A stretch of DNA of 64,000 nt from Camillea tinctor (GCA_022578605.1 MU394059.1:186001-250000), one strand, 5' to 3'. Shown: positions 42,173-57,066, counted from the stretch's first letter. Notes: generated from the sequence alone by a model not told the origin. Made by a program: numbers and translations.

Positions 42173-44182
42173 GGTGACGTGTTATCCTGGAGCAATGGTA
42201 AGTGGACGAAACGCACAGCAATATCGAGCATGTATTTTCCCATCGTGCATAGGAGGCGTGTCCCTTTTGAGCTATACGAACAGCCAAGGAAACCCGAACC
42301 CGAACCCGGAATAGTTCACTCACCTCGAGATTGCAAGTATATTCTCGAGACCGGTCTCCCAATATCCAGACAAGCGGGGGCGCTACACAATTCGGGCCCC
42401 GAACATCACACGCAACACCTGAACTGCCCGTTCCCGGAGGAGTATCTTCTATCCCACGTTCCGTATGCCAGAGCTTTCCCCAAGGCGAATTCTTCGAGCA
42501 CAGAACTCGGGATCAGACTGAAGGGGGGCGGTTGCCGGGTTCCACGGGAGCGTACTGGTACGTTGCTCGGCGTTTGAACGCTCACTGAATATCTGTCTCG
42601 TCTGGGTTTATACGATGGTCGAGAAGGTTTGATATGTAGTAGGAGGGAAGAGGACCCAGAGGCGGAGACAAGTCAGTATAAGTTGCACAGTGATGTGTCT
42701 TCGTTGGTTTTCGCCTCGTGGCTCGTGGGTGCGTAGTGCATCAGCGGCAGTGTAACGATATTTGCGTTCACACTCTCTTTGGGCGCTTGTTTCTGTACCA
42801 GATCTCGTGAGAGTCGAGGTCGGATCGCACGCAAGACCGGAGCAATTACATAGGATAGGGGAGGCGAAAAAAAGAAAGATAGGAAAAGGCACCGAGGTCA
42901 AGCTCGGGGGTGTGAGAGAGCAAATAAGTCGTGTATCGCAGCAGTTAAAAGTACAGCGCCTAAAGAAGAGGAGAATCTGATCTCTGTTTGGCCCAAAGTC
43001 GCATATACTACGTAGTAAAAAAGCCAGCGGCCATATCAAGAGCGGATACGGTCCGGCTAAGCCAAGGTCTGCATTGCCCAGCATCAGGCAGGGGTCTGAT
43101 CAACCATGGCCATGCCGAATGGACAGGGAATAAGACAGGGTAGCAAGGTGATCGAGGTCGACTTCCAGTGCTGTGGGCGAAGTGACTGGCGGATTTCACA
43201 ATAGCTCCAGACCAGGGAAGGGATAGGGTACACCAATATTTGATATAATTAGCCTCACAAACTCTTGCTGGTGCATTTGTGGCTCTCTCAGGGCCAACCT
43301 ATAGTGATTCGATTCCCAATGGGTTCCCAAGGCTTAGCTTCGTCACTTGACGGCGAAAGCGGGACGAGAGAGTCTGTCTCATGCCCTCAACCCGCAACTT
43401 ATACACTAATTAGACCGGCGGAATACCTTAGACAAGAAAGATGAACAGCAGGTAAAACGGTTTAACTGGTAGTTGTTAATTCCGTTCCTGAGATGAGGCT
43501 TGGAGACAGTTCCCTGCAAGCCACGGGCTAGGCTGTAAAACCCCCGTTGGTATTAGTGGTGGTGGTGAGGGTTGGTGCAGTCGGTGGTAGTAGTGGTGGT
43601 TCTGGAAGTGCATACATATTCGGGGGCGGGCTTTGAGCTACATACGTATGTATTGTACATACATACTACATACCTACTATGTACGTACATACTAGGTAGA
43701 TAACTTACATACTACATACTGCATACATAACCTACATCCATCCATGAAAAAGGGGAAGGGGGGGGAAGAGGAGAAGGGGGCTTTGAGATGTCAGAAATAG
43801 ATACAAGCAACCACACTTTTTACTTACCCTCTTTGCCCTTTTTATTTTATTTTAGTCTTTTACTTTCCCAGTCAGAGCCTAACCAGCTAGAAAATGTGGA
43901 AAGAGTAGAAATGGTGTGAGTACCAAAGAGGGAGAGGAGGACGTGAAAGGACGAAAGGACCAAAACTACGGGGCTCGATGACCCTCCTTTCATTCTAGTG
44001 TATGTGGTAGTATATACTACACTACCACTAAGATTTCGTTACTTTACCTCCCTCGTGGTAATTTGTAGTGTACATACCGAGATGGGAAATGTGGTTGGTT
44101 AGAGAAGTGGGAGAGATTTGGGGATTGGGGTTCGCATGGACAAAGACAAAAAAAAGAATAATAATAAAATAAAAAGTAAGAG

Positions 44183-44246
44183 GGACAATGGAGAATGGAG
44201 AATGGAGAATGGAGAATGGAGAATGGAGAATGGACAATGGACAATG
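44183..44246. repeat. Heptanucleotide microsatellite (GGAGAAT)n
   Basis: Six GGAGAAT units followed by two GGACAAT variants, bounded by ACAATG on both sides. Confidence 0.95.
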
Positions 44247-44569
44247 CCAACAACGGACGTCGTTCCTCGCAGTAGCGCCTAAGAGTAGTGGAATGGCGGT
44301 TGAGGGCAAAGATTGGCTCACTGCCGACCAGGGTGTTTAAAGAAATTCGAATTGATTGGACGAGAACTATTTCCCAGCATTCGAGCTGGCGGCAAAATGC
44401 GTGACCGGAAAGCTCGTTGGTCCGCAGAAGCAGGGGTTGTCTTGAAAAGTGGATACTCTTTTTTTAAAAAGTAAGATACATGATGCTTATTATTCAAGTC
44501 CCCGATTCTCCACGGCAGGGGGGGAGGTTGGTTAGGCTAGGTTTAGTGATGTTATTCAACTGACTACTA

Positions 44570-44606
44570 CACTGCTACTACACTACACTACACTACACTA
44601 CACTAA
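44570..44606. repeat. Pentanucleotide microsatellite (CTACA)n
   Basis: About five CTACA units preceded by irregular ACTGCTACT units. Confidence 0.85.
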
Positions 44607-46500
44607 CCTTGTAACTTATACATGTACTACAACTTGAAGTACTGTACTGCGTGGTACATACCTAAAAAGCAAAATCTCGCTACATACCTCCATACTACCT
44701 GTAAGTCTGGAGCTGGTACGTATACGTACAACTAGTTATAGCATTGGATATATGTAGGTAGTCCAGGGTATGTGATTGGCATCATGGATGAGAGCGCCAA
44801 GCACCGGGAGGAACCTCTCTATCACTTACTTTTTTCTTTCTGTTATTTTCTTTCAACCCCACCAAAAAGACCCTACACTATCACTTGATCGACAACAACA
44901 ATTATATCCTATACGACATTCTCTTCAATGCAACTACTTAAACCCAAAAAGTCTTACCTAGGTATAATAGAGACTCACCGATGGGTGCCGACATGACTTA
45001 TACGGGTACCTCACATGTGGCACTGATCACGGCCTCGGAGCTTCGTGTGCTAAGTCATGCCGTGGATGCATGAGCATAAGAACTTTGTTTGGTATGTTGT
45101 CATAGCAATATAGGAAGGTTGAGGCTGCTGGCAGCCGAGAAGAAGAAAGAAGTTGATAACCACATACCACATACATAGCCTACCTAGCTCTCCTTCTCCC
45201 CCCTGTACCTTTGATGATATCAGGGAACTTGCTTCCGGTATCCATTCATCGTGTAGAACCAGGTAAATGCAGAGAAATTTATCAGTTCGTCGAAAGTTTC
45301 GATGTCATAACATACGATTCCGTTCAAGCAATGCACATGCAGCTTATAGAACGGGTTTCCTGATCTGGCCAGAACTTTTTTATCTTCTAGTCTCCCTCCT
45401 TGCAACCGGCCTCAGGTTATTGGATGGGGTATATAGGTACATGTATGTAGTGTATATCTATTTGTATCGAGGTATCAGACACATCAATCATGGGGTTTCT
45501 CTTAACTCCGACATGGAGGTCGTCCGTCAACTACATAATCATACAGGTTAATCAGAATGGCTGTTTCTATAAGTTGTGATTGGGTACAAATAAAAGACAC
45601 TAGATAAGTTAGGTCGATTGAGGTTAACGTATCATAGTGCAGTGTCGATACATCTTCATATCAACTGTATAACGCTTGGTCTACTTCGTACATTCAAGAG
45701 AACAGTACCTTCTGCTTGAGGTAGGTATGTATTGTTTGTTATATGTATCATGTATTAGGTAGCCCAGAATATTTGGTTTGCCAGAACTTCTTCCCCCCCC
45801 CCCCTTGCCTAACAATAACTACTAAACCCTACGTCATGGTAACATTTCGCATAACCCATTTGACATATGACGAAGAGCCTCCCACGAATGCATGAAGATC
45901 ATCCTTTGAAAATAAGACCTTGGTTGGTTCAGAGTTACCAAATAGGTATTCCTTTAAAACCCAATCTGGCCCCCTACCAACTGTTTCATACCCTTTCAGA
46001 TCCATTCACAGACTTCGAACCGGCTAGCTTGCTACATTGAGTCAAGTTGCAACCAGTTGATCTCCATCCTAATATTAGTTCGAACAAGGGTTTGGCATTA
46101 TCACAAGTCACATTCGTGTTTAGCATCGAGGGGCAGCGCTTCTTAGTGCGGGGTTGTATAGAACATCTCCATCCCTTGAGTCCTTTAGAGTCTTCTGGTA
46201 GGCTGGTCTCTGTCTGACCCCCCTTCTCCCCTGGGCTTTAGCCATTGACTGTTACTCTAATCCTCTGAGCCTGTCACAACTTCACATAAGAGATTGCTTG
46301 TTTGACGCTGACGAAAACCTCCTCCATTATCGATGCCTGATTCCTAAGCCGTCAGACATCCCTCGAACCCGGTTCTTTATCTCACGTCCAATCCCAGAAC
46401 TCCATTGCCCATAGCGAACCCCCTCTCCACCAGACCTATCGGTGTACATGTATTCCACCTTCACGTGGTGAACCTCCGCCTATACCTGCACTGCTTCACC

Positions 46501-49500
46501 TAGAGTCATATTCTTTTTTAAAAGTGCGCATAGGAGAGATATCTTCCTGTCATGTGCCCTCCCTCGGTGGGTGAGGATCGCCTACGAAGAATCCAAGAGT
46601 CTAAAAATTCACGCATGTGTTGCCAAGCATGTACACCGGCGTCTTTCCCGGCACGTTCTGAATATCAAAGGTGCTCGTCGGAAGTGGGCACGTACACCGG
46701 CTTCACTATTTGGAAATCCCGTGTTGCTCTCATCACATAGTACCCACAACCAGCGAATTTCGTCTTCGCTAGCAGTGAAGGATGCAGTTCTATGTACCGC
46801 CTGACCACGTCTTCGGGACTTCAGGCAGGTAACGTGGGATGATGGAAACAACTCCAGAGCTCAGCTAGACAGCGTCGGGCAGCGTTAGCCAGACATAGTG
46901 CTGGAGGGCGTCGATAGTTGGAAGTGCGGCTTTCGCCATGTTTACCATCTTGAGTAGTTTCAAGTTCCCGCTGCGCCATCACACCCACGCTGATCAGATA
47001 ATTTGCATAAGTTGGTTATGCCTAAAATAGCGTATCGACCAGCGAATGTGGCAGACAAGGGATGAGACGTCATCGGAATTGAACTGGAGCACTGACAGAC
47101 GTTCGTCGAGAAGCAGGAGAAACAACAGGTTGCGCTGTACAAGCTACGAGATACTGCGCATATACCGTAGGAGCTGTCCTGTCGCTTGTTCTCTACATAG
47201 GGTAGCTTGTATAGCAGACCCGCCCTAGACTCCAGCTGTACCCACGACAGACACGATTCTGCGGGCGAAGGCATGTGACTACAAAGTCAATGCGCTTCCC
47301 TCAGATACCTCTTTGGATGTATTGAAACTTCATTCAACAATAACTAGGTAGGTACTTACACCGACCTGTCAACAAGAGGCGCTCAACTATCTGTAGTAAG
47401 ATATTCTGACCTACAGCGTGAGCATTATGAGGTGTTTAGGTAATCTAGATTTCTTATTACCTAGATACGCACGTTAGAAACGAGGCACACCTCATTTATT
47501 ACTACATAGACATCATGAACACCATCCTCCGGTCAAGAATTGGTGGATGGACGTAGTAAAAGGAACACATGTTGTTGGGTGTATATTACCCTCCTTAATC
47601 CCGTAATGCTACCGCTGGATTCGCCCTCAACATTCAGCGGGAAGAACGGTGGTTCACTCGTGGGCTATCTTGGCGACGTGGTACACTAGGTAGAAGAAAT
47701 AGTCGGTCTGACGTGATATATTTCCTGATTTAGAACACGTTGGATTGTCAGCGGCAGGTAATGAAGACGCACGCACAACATGCTGTCTGTTTGCTTACAT
47801 GTGGCTAGGTAAGTATGTAAGAGAATTGATGTAATTCAAAGTGATATAAGTTTTAGACTACGAGTTGTAAGAGCCCAATTACACATTGTGGGGCTATCCA
47901 ATTGATTGATCCTCTCCATGTAAAGACTTTAAACTGTCTCAAGTTCAAGGTTGCTACATAGTTACTCAAGTATACAACTTTAACTCTATGTTTATATATT
48001 AATACACTAAGTATGCATTCGCATTCAAATAAATAATCCTCATTTTCGAGAGTATACAGGCTAAAAACAACCTTAATCCACGTGTAACCAGCTTCAGTCT
48101 GTGGCGCGGAAATGGACTTGGGCCATGCAGCGGTTTTCTGCAACTATTTTTGAGGAGATGCATATGGATTTCTCAACTTAGCAACCCCTTGCATGGACCC
48201 TCATGCTGTCATACCCAAGATACATACATTCGTAGTCCCGGTACGGATGGTAAAGTACCCGTGAAGTACCCTACACTACCCTACTTCTACTTACTCGGTG
48301 GCTGAAAGCATATGTTGCTTACAACGTTGAACGGTGTTGGATTTCAAACCTCTCCCCTGCCCTGCCCTGCCTGCCTGATCCCATCCCCCCCCCTCCCCTT
48401 CTCATCTACTATTAGTAATGATACAATGTCACGACGAACCCCCTTATCCTCCTCTGCTTATACTTGCCTGCTTCTTGCTGATAATCTCCGTCCGGGTCCC
48501 GGAGTTTAATACAATGCATTGCGGTTGCCATTGGACATGACAAGGCGAAATGACTGATGCTACCCCAGTTTCTCAGCATATACGACTCTGGCAAGGCTGC
48601 GATATTGAAATTTCACTTATAAGCAGGCAGACCCAGGCTACCGGGGGCCAACAATAGATTAATCACGTAACAAGCTCTTTATGGCGCGGATGCGGCCCAA
48701 GCTCCCCATCACGACTCGATTTTTCTTCTCTCCCCCCTGACCCCGAATCTTAACATGCAAATCACAGCGGAAGCACACAAGGGAAGATCCTTCTATATCC
48801 CCCGGGCCGCTCTAGTTGGCAGACGGATTCCCGCTTCCCGCCGGGATCTCGCCCCCTGGCTCCCCTAGATAGTGGCGCTGAGCTTAGAGCTCACGGACTA
48901 TCATTCTATGATCCCGCTCCCTAAAAAAATCCAAGCAGGCTAGCAAGGCCGGGAAGAGGAGATCTCACATTGATAGTTCGTGTGCCCTAACTCGACTCGT
49001 TAAAGCTCGAGCTTCCCACTTTCCGCATTCGAGGTGCACAATGCATAGTAGGTAAGGGTTGTTACATTGAATACCCTAAGTGTGCTTTGACCTGACAAGC
49101 GGTAACCCATGCCTATTATATGCCAATCTTATAGCCACTGCTGAAGAAGGTTCAGCCCCGACCAGGTCCCAGAAAAAAAGGTATAGTACGAGGCAGGCAT
49201 ATAGCGGGAAAGCATTGATTTTTCTTTCCAACATCTGTCAAAAGTACGCCGGGGTAGGGGGGGATCGAAAGGTGGATGGCAACGGGGATGGGATGATTGA
49301 GGGGAAGTTCGTTGTTCCTGTCAAAAGTAACTCATCAGATCCCCTCAGTTTCAATCCCGGCAAAGACCAATATCTGGAATCACATCACGCCTCGATATCG
49401 CCATCACTTTCACAGCATACAGTACAGGGTCCAAAATAAATGACAAATCCCCACAATGATGGAATCTTGCATTTCCATCATCCGGTCTCTTGAGGAGTGA

Positions 49501-52500
49501 CAGAGAGACTGGGGAGATATATCTTGGTTAGGTAGGTATATACGTGGATAGGTTGTTCTGCCGGCCGATTTTGCCACTCAATGCTATGTAAGTGAGTTGT
49601 GTATCGTTAGTCCGTGTGTGATAAGGCAAGCCACGACGTTAGCGGAACCTCTGGGTGAAGGCCTGCCTCGAGGTTGTATTGAGTGCATCGTCGTCGCCGC
49701 CTGCCTTCCGTAGCAATCGCCACCCTCCTGCCTACCTCTCCCTCGCGAAAGCCTCATTGTCGATCCCCGCCGCCGGTTGTTAGTCGCCGAGACATGGTCT
49801 TCGTTTGTTCCACCGGACCAACAAACCAACTAAGCCAAGCCAACCTTCATATAGTTCTTTAGCCGGCAAATAGTTCTTTGACCAGCAAAGACAACACTTA
49901 AGAGAATCATACTTAATCAGACAGTTAGTCGTTTCATTGTCTTTCCCCAATTAACCAACCCCGACGTAAACCGTCAGAGAGTGAAAGGGGGGAAGGCGAA
50001 ATTCACCCCCAGCGTCAACAATAGCAACATGCTCGATACCGAAAACCCACTCCCCTTCCTCCCCTTCCAATGACCGATGAAGTGGAATTTTGAGGTCATG
50101 TGAGCCATCCACTGGTCCAGTTAGATATGTACGTACATATATTACCAACCCGGCGGTCAGGTCAACAGGTGCAAAAAGGGTCCAACCGCAGCCAACCAAC
50201 ACTGAGGGCGGCCGGCGACAGCGAGATTTGATGTCACTATTCATTGGCGGCTACAGCACGCAATTCTCACCCCTCCCCTCTTCCCTGCCCTTTCCTACCC
50301 CCCTCCCAATTTATTTATTTCCCTTTCGACCCTATCCAAGGCTATGGTAACTCACTCGTTCCTGCCTACCAACACTTAATAACTTATAGCTTGGATGATA
50401 CGCTTGAATTTTCTCCTTTTTTCTTCTTTCTCTTTGGGCATTGACTTCGTTGCCTTGTCGGGTGGCCTGTTGGAAGACCACTTCCCACTCATCCAACGAG
50501 AACTCTCAGGACAACAATTGGAATGTCTAAAATAGGTAGAAATTGAAGACATGACAGTAACACTCATACTTCTTCGTATCTGCCTACCTAAGCAGAGCCT
50601 ACCGTTCCCCTTCTCCTCTTTGTAGCGGAGTTACTCCCTTTTTTCATGCCTCTCTCTCTCTCTCTTCCCCTCAATCTCTTAGTTTAGGCGCCTACTCCTT
50701 TCCCCTCCTCTTCTATTCTGAGTCACAATGATGTGGATGTGTGGTGTGTGATGTGTAAACAGCTAGCTAGCTAGCTTGCCGACGTTGGGCAACAATTAAG
50801 TTTTAGATTTCTTCTCTCTGCGCATGTTTACCTACACACCCCATCTAAGACCTCCTATTCTTTTCTGTGTAGGTACACTCATCGGTCTCGGTCCCATTTG
50901 GTAGTAACCAATTCGCTGCTTACTTTTACGAAATATCCGATATGTGTCTTCACTTTCCCATTTCCTCCTAGGACGGAGGAGGTAGTGGGAGGGTAAGAGA
51001 GGGGCAAAGGAGGAGGAGGGCAGAAATGGGGGGTGAGTGGGCGCGCTTGACGATTATATACATAGGGCATGATTCGCCTTTTATCGGCTCCCGCGTTGAG
51101 TGTATTATAGCAAGTAGCTATAATATACCTAAGATACAAGATGGCGAGCCCCACTATCGGATCATCACGACGATGTGATATACTGTAGTAGGGTTAAGGG
51201 TTTTGTGTATTCACATTCTCTTGACACAACAAATCTTTCGCCTCTCCTCCCTCGGATGCTTCCTTCCTATCACCACTACCCTAGCCCAGCCACAAACATC
51301 TTAATGAGGAAAGGCTGGTGCTGCCGGATGTCGACGGCGCGCACACCCCCCATGTGAAGATCATCATCATTATCATAGAAGACAAGATATGTGTGCATAC
51401 AGCTACTACACTTTGCATACTCATAACGTAGCTAGCTTATGAGAACTCTGGTCTGCCGGGGGAGCTGTCCGTGACCTTAATTTCTTTCTACTCTTTTTCT
51501 TTTTCTGCGGTCTGGCCCTCAGTGGGCATTCGTACTCCGTACATGATGGATCCTCAAGCACACCTAACCCGGTATTCTATCTATCTGATAAGAAAAAGAA
51601 AACTATCTAGTCATAGAATCACCTCCGCCATCCCCATAGTTACTCATATACGTATACCTAACTTCCCCACGTCCGTTCTTAAGACATTCTCCCTCGGCCG
51701 TCCGAGCACCGGCAGCAGCCAAAGGCCGAGATTGAAGCGGAATGAGTGCATTTCATGTTCAGTGTTGCTGCAGAATCACATGCGGGTTTGAAGACGGAAA
51801 AGGAAGACGTTGGTGATAGGAAGCTTGGTAGTAATATATTGGTTTGTAGAAAGTGTACTCATTGGAGAATACCGTGATTAAAAAGTTGCTAAGCTATGCT
51901 GTGCCTAAATGACCATCCAATAAAAGTCCGAGCAAATGAAAACTCCCATGATCTGTAGTAACTCCAAATTTCTGTCCTCTTTTTATCTTGTCTTCTCGCA
52001 AAAAAAAACCTCTTACATGCTTCTACTGCTTAGAGAGAAGAGTAATAAAAAGAACTCCCAAGACTCCGCATCTCACCCGTACGAGGAGCAAGTTATGCAT
52101 GCAAATTTGGAACCGCCAAAAGGGGAACAGGAGTGTAGAAGAGAACACACATGATGATATAAAAAAAGATGCCTATCCAATGAAACCAAATGCTCGCGAA
52201 TGCAGTTCCCAGAAACCAGAGTTCCTTTCATGCAACCTTATCCTTGTTGTCCTCCTTAGTAGTATTGCCCTTCAAACCCCGAAAAAAACAAAAACACACA
52301 ATAACCGACCAAAAAAAATGATAATAAAAAAATACCAAAAGGTTTCATGCATAGAAACAACCCAAAGCGCCGGTGCCCCTCTTCCTTCTCTTGTCTGTCT
52401 CTATCCCGCGCGGCCGGTTTGCTGCAACTAACAACCAGCCCATCACGACTAAGTACGCCAACTCCGACTCTCGTTTATTTCACCCCTCCCCCTCCATGCA

Positions 52501-53771
52501 TCCCTACTTCTTTTTCTAAACTATCCCTTTTTCAACATATTGTATGCGAGAAAGAGGGAAAAGTGTTGAACAATAATAATAATAAAAAGAAAAACGCAAA
52601 AGAAAAATCCCCGAGATCCAATCACTTACACCCCACCCGACCAATCAGAAGCCGTCGCATAATGCTTCTTCACCGCCTCTCAATTGTAGATCCCCACCAC
52701 CACATGCTTTTGCATGTGTTCAAAGCAAAGCAACCCAGTTTTTTTTCTCTCTAGCCCCGCGTCGAGTCCAAGGAATAATTTTTTCTTCTCTTCTACTGTG
52801 AAAAGAAAAATTCTTTGAGACTTGGCGCGGGGTTGAGATTTTTTTATGTGATTGTTTCATGTGGGTTGCTTTGTTGTTGAAGGTTGGGTTGTTGAAGTTC
52901 GGCCCAAGGGGTTGGGTGAGATGAGTGGGTGGGTTGATGGTGTTGGCTCGGAGTGTAAGTGTGTAAGTGCGGATGTGTGGTGGTGTGGTGCACGTTGGCA
53001 CTTCGTATGGGATTTATTGATGGGAGTCTAAGAAAAAAGACGAGGTAGGTAATGATCATTCATCCGGAGTATTTTCGGTGATGATGTGAGAGTAAAACAA
53101 GTCTCACCCCTGTCCTCGTATATTGACTTGACTGCCAACAATGATGCTGGCGATGATGGGAATAGGGACACAACAAATAAAATGGTAAACGAATGTGTTG
53201 AAGTGTTAAGATGTGATCATGTGATGATATATAGGAATAGACTGTAGTAAGTTACTACAACCCCCAACACTATGTCTCGCCGTGATCGGGTTTGTGGTAA
53301 GTCTAGGTGTGTGTATAGGTGTATCTGTGCGTCTGTGTGTTGCATGTGCTGTGCTGTTGTAAAAGGTGCGGAATGCCGTCATCTTGCTTCTGGTGGATGA
53401 CTCATGCATGCAGGCTGCTTGCTGCTGTTGTTCAAGGTGGAAACAGAAGAGAAAAAAAATAAATAGTAATAAAAAAATGTATGTGGTCGTCAAGATGGGG
53501 GTATCGTATAGTCATATCAGGGGGGTATCATTGGGGACATTATCATAAGCTATACACAATTTGGTCAGTCTTGTTTTCTATTGGAAGATGCACGTTCCCA
53601 AGCAACGAACGCATACACAAAAGAGTTTGTTTGTAAAGCCGGTAAAAATAATTACAGCGAAAGAAAAAAAGCAAATATAGAAGAGGAAAAGGTGGGAAAG
53701 GGAGGGGGGTTGTGTAAGGAACGTACCAATCATGATCTCGTAACAGGTCGTCAAATATATGCGCATGCAGT
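46501..53771. other. Long gene-poor stretch
   Basis: 7.3 kb. No frame has a recognisable domain. Around 46560-47280 the composition is more balanced and short frames exist on both strands, with a GTACACCGGC repeat at 46629 and 46692; this might be a decayed gene. From about 50240 onward it is C/T-rich, then AT-rich with A runs. 52740-53500 may be 3' sequence of the small gene at 53772. Confidence 0.4.
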
Positions 53772-54263
53772 CTATTCACCGGCTTCGGTGATGGGGGTCA
53801 TCTCGCCGTGCTTGCTAGACTTGGAACTCTTCCTTGAGCCACCGCTGCTGCGACGGTGACGCTTGGACTGTTGCTGCATATATTGCTGTTGTTGTCGGCG
53901 ACGATCCCGTTCATTGAGGATTTGCTTGAGTGCCTCTCGCTCCAGCGCCATCTTCTGCTGCTGCATCTGCATCAACTCGTCTGCGTTGATCATGGCCGGC
54001 GAGGTGGGCGCAGTGCTGCCCGCGCTCGAGATGCTGTGCGCGTCGTCCTCGAGCGGGTCGCAGGGGAAAAGGTCGTCGTCCGAGAGATATGACGTCGCAC
54101 GCTCCTCTTCGTGGTCGGTAAGAGACGATCGCTGGGGCCACGAGGGGAATGCGCAGTTGGCGTGGTAGGTTGAGTTGTTGCGCGAGAGATAGCTACCGGT
54201 GCCGATGTCGAGGGGCTGGGTGACGGAGCTCATAGAGCTGTACGATCCGTAGGGGCTGTACAT
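53772..54263 (-). CDS. Small disordered fungal protein with SYLSDDDLFP motif, unknown function
   Basis: Single exon, 163 residues, from the ATG at 54263, with a pyrimidine-rich leader upstream (AAAAAGAAAA runs on the + strand). It starts MYSPYGSYSSMSSVTQP. CAFPSWPQRSSL (about 37-48) is followed by EERATSYLSDDDLFPCDP (about 53-70), a block I believe recurs in small hypothetical proteins of filamentous ascomycetes. Then come a predicted helix with MQMQQQKMALEREALKQIL (about 102-120), a Gln run and a basic Ser/Arg/Lys-rich segment (RHRRSSGGSRKSSKSSK) that could act as a nuclear signal. No enzymatic domain is seen. It is the only convincing gene in a 21-kb stretch. Coding GC content is clearly above its flanks, which supports it being real. 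Confidence 0.75.
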   Translation of the reverse strand: MYSPYGSYSSMSSVTQPLDIGTGSYLSRNNSTYHANCAFPSWPQRSSLTDHEEERATSYLSDDDLFPCDPLEDDAHSISSAGSTAPTSPAMINADELMQMQQQKMALEREALKQILNERDRRRQQQQYMQQQSKRHRRSSGGSRKSSKSSKHGEMTPITEAGE

Positions 54264-57066
54264 TTTGGATATGGTTTTCTTTTTCTTTTTTTTGATGAAT
54301 AGATATACTCGAGAGTAAGTTCGCAGGTTTCGGAATAGGATGTCTGTTTCGTGTGTAGGTTGTATGTCTCTAGTTGTTATGTGTATAAGTCGAACAAAAG
54401 TCGAATAGGCGAAGCGAGGCGATGAGCAGTACTAGTAATACTAGTAAATAATGCGATGTCGGCAATGAGTAAAATGACTTCTAGGTCAGAATCAGAATCG
54501 GATATGCTTGCTATAGTCAAGCTTGTGATGAAAGACCATAGTCACAAGTTAGTAGTATGAATGATCTACCCTGGGGAAGAAAATGGAGTCATGGGAAGGG
54601 CAGCCGGGAGAGCGAGACCATGACGAGATATATATCGGCCAGGTGAAAGGGAGGGAGGGTGTGGAACATGAATCATCGCGGCGAAGACTTGACAACGGAG
54701 GCAGTACATGGGCTTCTTCCCCCACGCCCGAGTGTTTCCACGTTGACCGCCTCTGTTCTTTGGGTCGTAATGGGGGGGATGGCATGGGAAGGGGTAGGGG
54801 GGGAGGGGTGTATAGTTCTTTGGTACGGCAAGTCAGCCCAGACCGCCTTAAACTGTAAGAGTCAGCTCTACGAGCCACCCCCCCTTACCCATCATCTAAC
54901 CCTCCCATCCATTATCCATTAAGACGTACCCATTTCCCGTCCACCCGTCGTGCGGTCCCCCTTTCCCCATTCCCCGGTCCAGTCCAGCCAATCACTGGTT
55001 CAGCCACAAATAGCGGTTAGACATCTTTACAGGAAAAGGAAAAAAAAACTAACATAGCGAAGAGACAAAAGAGACGAAATACTTTGTTGTCACTTGTCGG
55101 TGTTTCTTGGTTGTGACCTGCGTGACAGTGTTGGCAAGTGTTGTTTATCCTCCCCACACACACACATATCGACGCATACTCACCTATAAACCTATACAGA
55201 ACCTATGGACTATGTACCTAATAATAAATCCATCACCCGTCATAGCTCGTAATGAGTCTGTTAGTTGTTGGCAGAACTCAGATGTTATTGAAGCAGCGTA
55301 AACTGTAAAAGTATCCTGATTTACACTATCCCTAGCAATCCCACCCTAACCCAACAAAATGAGTTGAAGCCCAGTACCAGAACATCCTACCCAGAGTACC
55401 CGCCGGCTTGCGCTCCGAGATGTCCTATGGCGGGACGGACGATCAGGGTCCAGGTACCTTTGCTCTGGTAAATTGAATTGTCAATGTAAAAAAAGCAAAA
55501 AGGTGTGTAATTACCCCAGCCATTACCGATAAGCACTTCCCCGGCCCACGTTTCCAGCGGGCTTACAACTACCTACAGCTATAGTAAGCTCGACATTACA
55601 TTGTATTGACTTGTGCCTGTGTACTGATCGGACCTTGCTAGGTTAGGTAGTGTGAATAGACATCAATCGATGCCTCTCTTGCTCTTACTTCATGCTACAT
55701 CAACCCTACGAGCTGATACTACGCTACCTCAACTACCCATACACTTGCACATCAATACACACAATAACAACTTTACACACGTCCTACATTGAATACCAAT
55801 ACACAAACTACTGCTTTTGAAACTACCGGATGGAGAAACTTGACTCAACTTACATCGGTTTACCAAAATAGGTATATAGAGCCAAATTTACCAGTAGTAC
55901 TTCTTCAGCTCCTCAAGCTCGAAGCTTAGTATTTTACGTACGGAATTACTCGTATGTACCGCGCTACTGCTGTGTGTTTTGTGTCTAAGTATGCACCTAT
56001 TACCTGGGTATCTTGTTTCATATGGGAACTGCCCCTAAGGCACAGTAAGGATCGATCTACCTAATGTGTGCGTTGCGACTATACAACGCTCCTTAGTGCT
56101 ACTCTTACGTTGCTCAAAACTATAATTCTGCCTGTCATATTTTTAAATAGGATTACGCCGGTAATTAAAACAAAATAACAAAAGAAGTACAAGTCTCTAT
56201 CCCTTTTTCCCCATGTCTCTCTCCTCTCGTCTTATTGTTACTCCTGTCTCGCCCGGTCCGTTCTCCTGGTAACTCACCTAGTGACGGCATGGCGCATTTA
56301 GGTACATGATTAGTTTAATCCCATACTCATAGTATACTATATAGTAATCTATATAGTAACATATAACGAATACATGAAATTCTCATTAATTTGTTGTCGG
56401 GGCTTGTCGGATGGCGGTTGAGTGGAAATTCAGGGGTGGGGATTTACACTACACACAATAATTTTTTTTTGTCTATCTTCCAGTCGTTTTGTTTTATTTT
56501 ACTTATTCTTTCCTAATTTTTCTCTTCTGTCTTGTCGATCAAGGGTTCTTGCGTTGTGACTATCGTCACCTGTGTCCACCCTAAGGTCTCCATAACCCAG
56601 ATTCTCCCGGCTGTCGCTCGGACATCGTCGGTAAAGAAAATAAGAAAAAGAACTTTTCACATGCTGCAAGGATTCTCGCTCAATTTTTCCCTCCTCTTTC
56701 CCTTTTAGGTAGTTATTTTCTGTCCGGTCCTTTCTTACCCATTTCCGCCGGTAATGGCGATAAGGTATGCTTGCTAGCGTTTCCGTACGAGATTCAATAT
56801 TCGATTCGTCTAAACTAGTATAGTGTGGTATTGTTACCTCTGGGAGGGAGGGGGGTTAGTCTGCAAGATGTTTGTTCTTTTGCTTTTCCTTTGCATCTTG
56901 CTTTTTCCTAATCCTACCCCGAACTATCCTCACCTTAATTTTGTTCGTTTCTTATTCTGTATACACACTTCTTTTTCTTCTCCTCGCTGCACTATCATGT
57001 TTCGGTCCCCTCCTCCCCTTCATTTTAACGACTGAGCTGCGCCTCGCGATATACACATGTAGGTGA

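Larger units (their letters stand above)
42173..46500. other. Long intergenic region, 5' of the WD40 gene
   Basis: No gene is recognised. It contains CCGAACCC tandem units near 42294, palindromic TACGTATGTA-type runs at 43640-43730, and heptamer and pentamer microsatellites (separate entries). The sequence just upstream of 42172 should carry the WD40 gene promoter. Confidence 0.5.

Noticed and set aside
49080..49439. Plus frame of 119 codons
   Set aside because: No recognisable family; flanking DNA shows no leader or GC change as seen around the real genes.
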